In this document: one piece after another, positions 1 through 9,567 of the stretch
Layout: each line of letters begins with the position of its first letter
Numbering within the stretch: position 1 is the stretch's first letter
From: Lotus japonicus
Taxonomy: Eukaryota > Streptophyta > Magnoliopsida > Fabales > Fabaceae
Assembly (NCBI RefSeq): GCF_012489685.1
Contig: NC_080042.1
Location: 14,646,150 to 14,710,149 of the forward strand
DNA: 64,000 bases
Reading direction: 5' to 3'
Notes under the pieces: model-generated
What the model was told of the DNA's origin: nothing
The model's database searches: none
Seen by the model: only the letters and a program-made list of their open reading frames with translations
Made by a program: the position numbers and the translations under genes

Positions 1-408
1 GTCTTCAGAGTATCTTGCTTCTGGACATCAGAGTTTCCACTATTCAGCTTCTGGATCTTCAGAGTCTTCTACACCATCAGAATATCTGAGCCTTCAGTGT
101 TTCTTGGTTATCAGACTTTCTGGATCTTCAGAACTTCTAGTGACTGAGTCCTCATCAGAGTTTGTATAGCTTCAGAACTTCTGAAGCTTTTCCACTGTTC
201 ATACTGAACATGGTGAATGCGAAAGCGTTGCTTGGGTCACTCTTTATACACAGTGCTTCTGATTTGTGTGAGATTGAGTTGAGGTCAGAGCCTGTAAATA
301 GCACACTCAGAAAAACACGTTAGAGTACCACAATTGTTCATATCAAAAGGTTAACTTGTAATCATCAAAACATAGAGTTGTACTACTAGATCAAAACTTG
401 ATCTTACA
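1..408 (-). repeat. 3' LTR of element A (partial, cut by window start)
   Basis: These bases match 3924-4331 without a mismatch or gap. The LTR ends in TTACA, directly before a polypurine tract on the minus strand. It holds a perfect odd palindrome, GCTTCAGAACTTCTGAAGC, at 169-187, repeated at 4092-4110. Confidence 0.95.
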
Positions 409-422
409 ATCTCCCCCTTTTT
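409..422 (-). promoter_or_regulatory. Polypurine tract of element A
   Basis: On the minus strand this reads AAAAAGGGGGAGAT and abuts the 3' LTR, the expected place for the plus-strand primer of reverse transcription. Similar C-rich runs on the given strand recur near 577, 891 and 953. Confidence 0.85.
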
Positions 423-1147
423 GATGATGACAAAACTAAGATTTTTGATGAACAATTCTTAAACATTAAACTGAATTCACTCAGAGTTTAGAGATATAGA
501 ATAAGACTTATCCTGATGTGAATAGTTTATCTTGCTCATTCTGAATTCAAGTCACTGCTTGATTCTGAGCTTAGCTCCCCCTGAATCTAATACTTGATGA
601 AAACGTTAGTAAAGTCTAGATTCTGAGCTAAATGAAATAAGAGTTCAGAGTGAAAAACTTATGACATAGATGAAAATCGAGTAATCAGAGCGCATAAGTA
701 ATCAGAGTCACGGACAAGGTATCAGAGTCTTGGGTGTCAGAGTCAACTAGAATCACTTCAGAAGAAGTGAAATGTATTCCTTGTATTTGCCCAGTGACAC
801 ATCTATGGTCATGAAGGTGGAACTCTTAAATTCTCCAAAAGAAAAATAAATCACACTAACACATCTTACACATCAAAAACTGGGTTTACTCCCCCTTTTT
901 GTCATAAGCAAAAAGCTTGGGGTGTGAAAAACTTAGCTTGAAGTACAAGGTACTCCCCCTTAGAGAAGGTCTAAGTTTAAAGAAAATGAAAACGATGCAA
1001 GAATCAGAGTTAGGCGAAATAAATAGAAGAGTTAATGCAAGAGAAGAACGTTTACCACCGGCAAGGGAGTAAAGAGAAGGGTCAGTTACCAAGAACTTAA
1101 CCTCGAGAAACTGTAGGAGCATTAACTTTCAGAGAGAAAGTGAAGCC
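423..1147. other. Non-coding interior of element A
   Basis: There is no credible gene here. The stretch holds extra CTCCCCCTT-type tracts and many CAGAGT/TCAGA motifs shared with the LTR. It separates the antisense ORF from the 3' LTR. Confidence 0.6.
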
Positions 1148-1155
1148 TATATAAA
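1148..1155 (+). promoter_or_regulatory. TATA box before the antisense ORF
   Basis: TATATAAA lies 54 bases before the ATG at 1209, on the strand opposite to gag. A start of transcription about 30 bases downstream would give a short leader. This is inferred from sequence and spacing only. Confidence 0.5.
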
Positions 1156-1208
1156 GCGTTGGAGAGAGAGGTAAGCTTCACACCTCGAACAATTTTCAGT
1201 AAAAGAAT

Positions 1209-1541
1209 ATGGCATCATACATCGTAGCACTAGAAGAGCTGAGGAAGAAGGCCTTCGAGGAGGACTTGTTCCTTAACATCAGGCATCCAGAGGGTACAGC
1301 GACCATCTCGGAGCGAACACGGACACTGCTGGAAGAGGACCTGCGTCCAGAGTTGAAGAGAGACCTGAGGGAATTTCTTGCCTTCGTTGAGGAGGTGCAA
1401 GAACTCAGCCGTCTTGAACTCAAGCTGCTGGAAGAAAAAGAGAGTTTGGAAGAGAAGCTCAAGACTGCAGAAGAGATTCTGGAGAGGGATGAGCTAAAGA
1501 ACAGGTTCAACAACATCCAGCATGTACTGGAGCGTCTGGAG
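1209..1541 (+). CDS. Antisense ORF inside element A, truncated by the gap
   Basis: An open frame of 111 codons runs from ATG 1209 into the assembly gap, opposite in direction to gag. It begins MASYIVALEELRKKAFEEDL and is very rich in Glu, Lys, Leu and Arg, with heptad-like Leu spacing (RLELKLLEEKESLEEKL), so a coiled coil is likely. No enzymatic motif is seen. The start context is good (ATATGGC) and a TATA box precedes it. In element order it lies between the gap, where pol may be, and the 3' LTR, the place where some plant retroelements carry env-like or antisense ORFs. Continuation of the frame after the gap is an artefact, since those bases are antisense to gag. Function is unknown. Confidence 0.55.
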
Positions 1542-1641
1542 NNNNNNNNNNNNNNNNNNNNNNNNNNNNNNNNNNNNNNNNNNNNNNNNNNNNNNNNNNN
1601 NNNNNNNNNNNNNNNNNNNNNNNNNNNNNNNNNNNNNNNNN
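1542..1641. other. Assembly gap (100 N)
   Basis: There are exactly 100 unknown bases, a usual placeholder for a gap of unknown size. It lies between gag and the antisense ORF, where pol would be expected. Frames crossing it mean nothing. Confidence 0.98.
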
Positions 1642-3048
1642 GGCATCACAGGCAACAATTTCTTCTAACTTAGCAATCTGGTTCTTAAGCACAGAGTTAG
1701 AATTGATCAAAGCATGATTATCATTTTTCAAATCAGAGATAATTTTCTCATGTTCAGAAGGAGTCTTGGAAACAACAGATAAGTTCTTTTTCAGCTTCTT
1801 ATGCTTAGACAATAAGGAGTTATACTTATCCATAATATCAGACAATGCATGTTTCAGTTCAGAGGTAGAGAAAGAAGCGAATACCTCATTTTCATCGTCT
1901 GAGTTAGGATCTCCTTCTGATTCTGAGTCAGAGTCAACAGCTCCCTTTGACTCTGCTTCCTTGTCTTTGACAATAGCCATGAGTCCTTGGACTTCACCAT
2001 CAGAGTCAACATCCTCTGACTCTGATTCATCAAATGTCACCATCAGACTCTTCTTTGTCTTGAAGTGCTTCTTTGGCTTCTTGTCCTTCTTCAATTTTGG
2101 ACAGTCACTTTTGTAGTGCCCTGATTCTTTGCACTCAAAACAAGTGACTTCCTTGATTGATGACTTCTTCTGACCTGAGGATTCAGACTTTCCTCTTGCC
2201 TTTCCAGAGCCTTTGTATTTGCTCTGCCTGTGCTTCCAGATTCGGTTGAGTCTCTTGGAGATCAGAGTCAGCTCATCTTCATCAGAATCTTCTGATGCTT
2301 CTTCAGATTCCTCTTCTTCAGCTTGAAGAGCTTTTGACTTCTCAACCTTACCCTTTTCAGATTTGGATTTCAAGGCTATGGATTTTTTCCTCAGATCTTG
2401 CATCTCTGAGCGCTTCAGCTCATGGCATTTCAAGATGCTGATGAGTTCTTCTAAACTCATATTCTCAACGTCTCTTGTGAGCTCTATTGAAGTCACCAAA
2501 GGCATCCAACTTTCGGGAAGACACCTGATGACCCTTATGACATGATCTTTTGTTGTGTAGCTCTTGTTGAGAGGTCGTATGCCAGCTACAAGCAACTGAA
2601 ATCTGGAGAACATTTCTTCAATGGACTCATTTGGCTCCATGATGAAGGATTCATACTTTTGGATCAAAGACAATGCCTTTGATTCTTTGACTTTCTGGTT
2701 TCCTTCATGAGACATCTTCAGAGATTCAAAAATGCCTTTAGCAAACTCACGATCTGTAATCTTCTGGTACTCTTCATAGGAAATAGCACTTAGAAGAATT
2801 GCTCTTGCTTTGTGATGTTGTGAGTACAGCTTCTTTTGATCTGCAGTCATCTCTGACCTTGGGATCTTCTTGCCATCTGCATCAACTGGACGCTCGTAGC
2901 CATCCACAATAATATCCCAGAGATCTGCATCGAAACCCAGAAAGAAACTTTCCAGTCTATCTTTCCAATATTCGAACCTTTGACCGTCGAACATAGGAGG
3001 CTTTGCATTGTAACCATCTCTTTGAGTTTCACTGGTGGTGGCAGCCAT
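1642..3048 (-). CDS. Ty1/copia Gag of element A (3' part lost in gap)
   Basis: 469 codons are open from ATG 3048 to the gap. The protein starts MAATTSETQRDGYNAKPPMF and shows the copia Gag core near residues 15-230 (FDGQRFEYWKDRLESF, then FESLKMSHEGNQKVKESKA and MEPNESIEEMFSRF). A basic linker follows, then a CCHC zinc knuckle CFECKESGHYKSDC, then a long acidic Ser/Asp/Glu-rich region and a coiled-coil-like tail. Gag packs the element RNA into cytoplasmic particles. The start lies about 70 bases inside the primer site. No stop or frameshift is seen, which agrees with the identical LTRs. Protease and the later domains are not visible because of the gap. Confidence 0.9.
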
Positions 3049-3106
3049 TGTTTTTCACACCGGCCCGGATCACTGAACACTGTTAGGTGTGGTAATCAGA
3101 ACTTGC

Positions 3107-3118
3107 GCTCTGATACCA
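3107..3118 (-). promoter_or_regulatory. Primer binding site of element A (initiator tRNA-Met)
   Basis: The minus strand reads TGGTATCAGAGC two bases inside the 5' LTR. This is the usual copia primer site, complementary to the 3' end of initiator tRNA-Met. Confidence 0.93.
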
Positions 3119-3120
3119 AT

Positions 3121-4331
3121 TGAAGGTATGAAAAACGGTAGAAAGGGGGGGGGGTTTGAATAACGTTTTCAGTATAAAGCTTCCACCTTAAAGATTTTGA
3201 CAAATCTTTCGAGAACTTAAGTGCTAAAGATAAGAGATAGAAAAGCACACAAGGATTTTATCCTGGTTCACTTGATAAATCACTCAAGCTACTCCAGTCC
3301 ACCCGTTAAGGTGATTTCTTCCTTCTTAGAATGAAGGCAATCCACTAATCAGGTAAGAGTTACAACTGCACTTGAAACCTACAAGTGACTAACAATTACA
3401 CTGACTTAGCTCACACTAAGATTCACTCTCTTAGTCTTCTCTAGGATCCGATCAACCTTGATCTCCTAAAGGAACTAAACAAACTGTTTATCAAAGAATT
3501 GTTTACAAGAGATTTGCTTCTAAAAAGCTAATAGTAAACTCAATGAATTTCAGATGAAAGAAAGCTTAGAAGAATTTAAGTTTGTCTTGCGCGTATGTGA
3601 ATGCTTCTAGCCGTTTCTTTCAGTCTTCAGCCTCTTTATATACTCCAAGGATTAGGGTTGAGCGTTGCATGGGAAATGCTACCGTTGGAGGGCAGTTCTG
3701 GAAAATCCAGCTTCTGCTGTGGCTGAGAACGTTAGGTAGGTCGTCAGGAAGGTACAGTTGCTTTTGTACTTGGATAGCGACGCGACCTTTAAACCTAGGA
3801 GACTTCTGATCAGGGGAATGCTTCATATTGGAACTTGTGAAGCCGGTTGATCAGAGTCAGAGGGAAAGCCCAGATCCTCTGACCATTGTTTCTTCTGATT
3901 CTGAACTCAGAGGGAAGAACAAGGTCTTCAGAGTATCTTGCTTCTGGACATCAGAGTTTCCACTATTCAGCTTCTGGATCTTCAGAGTCTTCTACACCAT
4001 CAGAATATCTGAGCCTTCAGTGTTTCTTGGTTATCAGACTTTCTGGATCTTCAGAACTTCTAGTGACTGAGTCCTCATCAGAGTTTGTATAGCTTCAGAA
4101 CTTCTGAAGCTTTTCCACTGTTCATACTGAACATGGTGAATGCGAAAGCGTTGCTTGGGTCACTCTTTATACACAGTGCTTCTGATTTGTGTGAGATTGA
4201 GTTGAGGTCAGAGCCTGTAAATAGCACACTCAGAAAAACACGTTAGAGTACCACAATTGTTCATATCAAAAGGTTAACTTGTAATCATCAAAACATAGAG
4301 TTGTACTACTAGATCAAAACTTGATCTTACA
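3121..4331 (-). repeat. 5' LTR of element A (1,211 bp)
   Basis: The LTR runs TGAAGG...TTACA on the given strand. The primer site flanks its inner end. Its outer 408 bases equal positions 1-408. The outer end abuts interrupted reverse-transcriptase coding sequence of element B. Confidence 0.93.
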
Positions 4332-6556
4332 AGAATCCTCCATTTGTTTGACTTGCAGACCTAAGAAATAGTTCAGTTCACCAACTAAACTCATCTCAAA
4401 CTCAGACTTCATTTGTTGAACAAATTGCTCCACCATCGGGTTTAACATTCCCCCAAAAACAATATCATCCACATAAATCTTTGCAATCATGAGCTTTTCT
4501 TTATCCTTCTTTACAAACAGAGTCTTATCTATCTCACCTTTGCAATAGCCGTTGCTGACAAGAAATTCAGTGAGTCTCTCATACCAAGCCCTTGGTGCTT
4601 GTTTCAAACCATACAATGCATTTCTAAGCTTGTACACATGATCAGGAAAATGAGGATCTATGAATCCTTTTGGCTGCTCAACATAAACTTCCTCATTCAA
4701 GTACCCATTCAGAAAAACACTCTTTACATCCATCTGATATAATCCGAATTTCTTCAAACGAGCCACTCCTAACAAGAGTCTAATGGATTCAAGTCTGGCT
4801 ACTGGAGCAGAAGTCTCATCAAAATCAACTCCTTCTATCTGAGTATAGCCTTGAGCAACTAATCTTGCTTTGTTTCTGGTGACAAAACCGTGTTCATCAG
4901 ACTTGTTTTTGAAGATCCACTTTGTGCCAATTATGTTTGCATCCTCAGGTCTAGACACCAACTCTCAGACTTCATTTCTCTTGAACTGCACCATTTCATC
5001 TTGCATTGCATTAATCCAGTATTCATCAGTTAGTACCTCATTAACATTCTTGGGTTCCAATTTGGATATGAAGCAAGCATGAGCGAGATTCCCGGATCTA
5101 GTTGTTACACCTTCATGAAGATCACCAATAATATTTTCTTGTTGATGTATCTTCTGAATTCTGATTGAAGGAGCTTTATTTGAAGTGACCAACTTGACTT
5201 CCTGCTCATTTGCACTTGTCCCATATACGTTTTCCAGGCCATCTGCTGGAACATCTGCATTTTCAGTACCATCATCATCTTCCACTAAAATGCTTTCCTT
5301 CATCTCACTTGGCACATCATCTACAATCACATTGAATGATTCCACCATGGTCTTTGTGCGAGTGTTATACACCCTATAGGCTCTGCTGTTTGTTGAATAT
5401 CCCATGAATAATCCTACATCACTCTTAGGGTCAAACTTTCTTCTTTGCTCTCGATCTGCAAGAATATAGCATCTACTCCCAAAAACATGAAAGTATTTCA
5501 CTGTAGGCTTCCTTCCCTTCCATAATTCATACTGAGTAGATGATGTTCCTGCTCTAATAGTAACTATGTTATGTACGTAGCAAGAAATATTCATTGCTTC
5601 ACCCCAAAACTGATAAGGAATCTCTTTAGCATGTAACATGACTCTGGCTGATTCCTGCAAAGTTTTATTCAACCTCTCAAAAACTCCATTTTGTTGAGGT
5701 CTGATAGGTGCAGAGAACTCATGACTTATTCCTTTTGATCCACATAATTCAGAGAACTTAGAGTTCTCAAACTCCTTCCGATGATCACTCCTAATTCTTA
5801 CAATGACACTGCTCTTTTCATTTTGAACTTTCAAGTAAAGGTTTTTGAAAATTTCAAATGTCTCTAACTTTTCTCTAATGAAGTCCACTCAAGCATACCT
5901 GGAAAAATCATCAACACAAACAAATACATACCTTTTTCCTCTCATACTTTCAACCTGCATAGGGCCCATGAGATCTATGTGCAAGAGTTCAAGGATCTTT
6001 GTTGTAGTCTGATGCTGGAGCATCTTGTGCGACATCTTTGTTTGTTTGCCTATCTGGAATTTTCCACACATTTTTTCTTCTTCTAGCTTCAACTTAGGCA
6101 GACCTCTTATTGCTTCTTCAGTGATGATCTTCTGCATGATCTTGAGGTTAAGATGACCCAGTTTTTGATGCCACAGATTTATCTCATCTTCTTTTGACAA
6201 TAAGCACCTTGAAAAGTTAGATTTCTCCTGTGAGATCCACATATAGCAATTATCCTTGGATCGGACTCCTCTCATTACTACCTCTTGATCATCTTTAGTA
6301 ACAACACATTCTGTTTTGCTAAACTTCACATCAAGCCCTTTATCACAGAGTTGACTTACGCTGATTAGGTTGGCTGTTTCACAAGTAACACATCAGTTAG
6401 ATCAGGGGATCCAGAACCTACAAGTCTTCCAATTCCTTTGATCTTCCCTTTGGATCCATCTCCAAAAGTGACAAAACTGCTGGAGTGACCTCTGATATTT
6501 TCCAAATAGCTCTTGTATCCTGTCATGTGTCTTGAACAACCACTATCAAAATATCA
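4332..6556 (-). pseudogene. Copia pol of element B: protease, integrase, RT (broken)
   Basis: Domains in order on the minus strand: protease around 6340-6556 with FDSGCSRHMTG and VTFGDGSKG; GAG-pre-integrase with WHQKLGHLNLKIM and a His/Cys zinc pair near 6060-6170; integrase core from about 6000 to 5600 (HIDLMGPM, VDDFSRYA, IRPQQNGVFERLN, FWGEAMN); RT from 4990 to 4332 with [31 protein letters not shown] and the catalytic YVDDIVFG. The frame is stopped three times by TGA at 6554-6556, 5889-5891 and 4965-4967, each where the family has Trp. There is also a frame break in the protease part near 6330-6380. RT ends abruptly at element A. It cannot make a working polyprotein. Confidence 0.9.
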
Positions 6557-7866
6557 ATCTTCCCTTGATGAGGCTCTAAAGGATGTGTGAGCAATCAGGC
6601 TTGAGACTTCATCTTTGGGTTTCCATTTCCTTTTCACTTGGGTACTCTCAAAGCTCCTTGGCTGACTTGATATCTGAGGATAACCATACAACTTGAAACA
6701 GTAAAGTCTTATATGACTATTTCTTCCACAATAGTGACATCTCCAAGGGGCACTTCTGACACTTTTGTACTTAGAAGTCACATGTTGAGGTACATGCTGA
6801 GACATTTGTCCAGACAACAACCCGTTGATTGGTTTCTTGAATTCAGATTGCTTTGCAGCAACCACAAATTCCTTTGGAACCTTCTGACCTTCCTTGTTTA
6901 CAGTCATGTAGTCAAAACCAATACCTTTACAAGCTTCTCCCTTGTTTGCTTGTTTCCTTGAGGATCTCATCGAGCAAATCTGAGCCATTGTTCAGTATCC
7001 TAAGGGATTTGTGTGTGGTTTCAAGCTTTTTTTCAAAGAAGCAACTTCCTCCCACAATTCTGCATTAACACCCATTAATTTTACCTTTTCTAGAGTATCA
7101 ATGTCTTCAAGCTTTGATTTCCAGTCATCAATTTCCTCTTTCAGTTTGCTACTGATCTCATACAGCTTCTCCTTTTAAGTAGTTAGCTGTTCTATTTCAC
7201 TTTCCTGCTCTCTCACACGTTTACATGCTTCCTTACACTTGCTATGCAATAACCTGTAGGTTTCAGCCAGTTCTTCATCAGTTATGTCCTCATCACTAGA
7301 GTCAGGTTCATCAATTATTCCAGAGATCTCAGGATTTTCCTCACAAGTTTCTCATCTGACATAGGTTCTCCCAAGGAAAAAGATGAGTTAGCCAAGTCAA
7401 GTACACGCATATGAAATTCGAGATTGTTTCCTCTTCAGTCATCTTCATGTTCTCAAACTGAGTAGTAAGCATTTGAAGTCTAGACATCCTCACCCTGGTA
7501 GTTCCTTCATGTGTAGTTTTCAGAATATCTCAGGCAACCTTGGCAACAGTACATGTATTGATGAGTCTAAAACATATTCTTGTCAACACCATTGAAGATA
7601 GCATTCAAAGCCTTAGAGTTTCCCAGAGCAGCTTCATCTTCTTCCTTTGTCCATTCTTCCTCAGGTTTCTCAGTGGTCCGATAGAACTCCCTTCAGTTTG
7701 TTCCTTGGTTGGATGTTTCCATCCTTTGACAATGGCTTTCCAAGTCTTGTTGTCAATTGACTTGAGAAAAGATGTCATGCGAACTTTCCAATAGTCATAG
7801 TTTCTCAGTGATCTGATAGAACTCCCTTCAGTTTGTTCCTTGGTGGCCTGTTGACTGATCTTCCAT
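6557..7866 (-). pseudogene. Copia gag of element B (decayed)
   Basis: Gag starts near ATG 7866, about 50 bases inside the primer site, and is broken by several stops and frameshifts. Recognisable pieces are the central Gag region at 7350-7600, a coiled-coil stretch near 7050-7300 and an open piece at 6554-6988 with a CCHC knuckle (CHYCGRNSHIRLYC) followed by KLYGYPQ. A direct copy of about 45 bases (TCCGATAGAACTCCCTTCAG-like) occurs near 7675 and 7810 and disrupts the N-terminal part. The layout matches gag of element C. Confidence 0.8.
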
Positions 7867-7916
7867 GAGAGCTGAATCTATTTCCCTGGAGCTCACCCAA
7901 ACAGAACAGGGTGCCT

Positions 7917-7928
7917 GCTCTAATGCCA
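7917..7928 (-). promoter_or_regulatory. Primer binding site of element B (two changes)
   Basis: The minus strand reads TGGCATTAGAGC, two bases off the tRNA-Met site TGGTATCAGAGC. It sits two bases inside the LTR. Confidence 0.75.
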
Positions 7929-7930
7929 AT

Positions 7931-8815
7931 TGAAATTCTAGTTCCCGTATGGCAGATGTTCTACGTGATGCTTAAGCAATTGCTTCGAAAATCGAATAAC
8001 AGTAAACAAAACAAGCATAAAATAAACAAAGCACAACACCAAAGGTTTTAACATAGTTCGGTGAAACTTCACCTACGTCTGGAGGGTTTTCACCCAAAGG
8101 AAGGAAATCCACTATCTCAAGATATAGGAACTACAGACACTCATGAACACCACAACTCATAGTTCTCTTCCTAATCTACCTAATGTATTTCGACTTAGTA
8201 TATCGACTTAAGTATGAGAGCCCCTCTCACTTTCTCTCAACCACTGCCACAGTGATTGGTAAGAACAACAACAATCAGAGTTTTAACACTCAAGAACACA
8301 TAACACAACCTTGCCTTAAAGAATCAATGATCAAGGTTTGTTCACAACGAACACAAGGACTAGCACAATTAACAACCCTAAAACACTTGATCTATTTCTC
8401 TCAAAAAGCTTCAGTCGTCTTCACGTTTTAGGTCTTCATATATATATATATATATATACTTCAGCGGCCACACTAGGGTTTCCAGAGGCTGAAGCAGTAG
8501 TCCAACAGCAGCAAATCAAAACACAATCTCCAGAATAAATGATTGCGTTTACAATTAAATCAAACATTAACACAATAGAGACATATCCTCAATCAGAGAT
8601 TACCTCAACAATTAAACCAGCCCACAATAAATAACCAGTATACAACAACTTACACCGTAAGAAACAAAAATAAAATCTTCACCAGATTTTCAAGGCACAC
8701 ATAAGCACTCCAAGTCATGGACTAATGTCCTGTGCTACACAAAGGCAGATGTCACAACATCTGCTTCGACATCAAGTTGTTTTTGACAAAATGAAGACAA
8801 CCAAAAGTAACAACA
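7931..8815 (-). repeat. 5' LTR of element B (885 bp)
   Basis: The LTR runs TGAAATTCTAG...GTAACAACA. It shares the GGAGGGTTTTCACCCAAAG and CCACAGTGATTGGTAA blocks with the LTRs of C, D and the solo LTR. A (TA)n run lies at 8436-8457. The outer end joins a sequence duplicated at 13524. Confidence 0.9.
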
Positions 8816-9307
8816 ATAATGAATCACATAATAGTTGTTCACTTAGCACAACCATGCCATACAAGGTGAATACTACTAGGACATTGGAATGGAACACACT
8901 GGTGGATGCAAATGTTCATTCTTCATAGTTACTTAGTTAATAAGCCAAAATCCTCAACTTTATTTTTTAATAAGTAATGGCTTTGTAGACTGGTGTACTT
9001 GAAAATTACGCAAGGTTGCGGGTGCATTTTGAGTTTGAATTCAACTACCAAAACCATTAACATCATATCTCTTGCTTGGTTCGTTCAATCCCACAAAATT
9101 ATTCATGGCGCCAATGGCATGTGCCTCGTCTTCTCCGGTTATAGGCTTTCTTTTTAACGTAACCTTCGTGAAAGTCTTATCTCTTATTTGCAAATGGTAG
9201 TCAATTTAAATGTATTTCTCATAGTAAGATTGGTACATCTATTAACATACTTATATGTAAACAAACTAGCAAACCTATACACTAATATGTTAAATTATAC
9301 TGAAAAA
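8816..9307. repeat. Segmental duplication, copy 1
   Basis: This stretch matches 13524-14013 in the same direction with scattered substitutions and small indels. Both copies hold ATGAATCACATAATAGTTG at the left and end near GTTAAATTATA. No gene is recognised. Copy 1 is cut at its left edge exactly where the LTR of element B ends. Confidence 0.85.
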
Positions 9308-9567
9308 TAAGTATATATATATAATCAAACTATCAATATTATAAGCTATAATATATGGATGAAAATAAGTTAAGATTATGTTGGTTTGTTATGATCTGAA
9401 ACCTATTTAAAATCATAATTAGGTACCTTATGGTACTTATAAGTATCCTCCAAAGAAGAAATTCGCCGAGAACACTCACTTCATGGTGGACTAACTATTT
9501 CAATGAAGGATTTCTCCTACCCACAAAACTAGAACTAGAGATATTGCTTAAGAGGGTTATTAAGATA

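Larger units (their letters stand above)
1..4331 (-). mobile_element. Ty1/copia element A (Sirevirus-like), young
   Basis: Read on the minus strand the order is 5' LTR (3121-4331), tRNA-Met primer site, gag, assembly gap, antisense ORF, non-coding tract with several CCCCCTT-type polypurine tracts, then the 3' LTR, which runs off the window start. The visible 3' LTR is identical to the matching part of the 5' LTR over all 408 bases, so insertion was recent. No pol is seen; it may lie in the gap. Repeated polypurine tracts before the 3' LTR are a known Sirevirus trait. The right end cuts the reverse transcriptase of element B. Confidence 0.9.
4332..8815 (-). mobile_element. Ty1/copia element B, dead and split by element A
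   Basis: Minus-strand order: 5' LTR (7931-8815), altered primer site, gag, protease, integrase, reverse transcriptase. The RT frame is cut at 4331 by element A, so the rest of RT, RNase H and the 3' LTR lie before the window. Coding is broken by stops and frameshifts. Its LTR belongs to the same family as elements C and D and the solo LTR at 45686. Confidence 0.9.

Noticed and set aside
1507..1673. Frames that cross the N run (both strands)
   Set aside because: Translation through unknown bases is meaningless; the tails belong to the opposite-strand gene.
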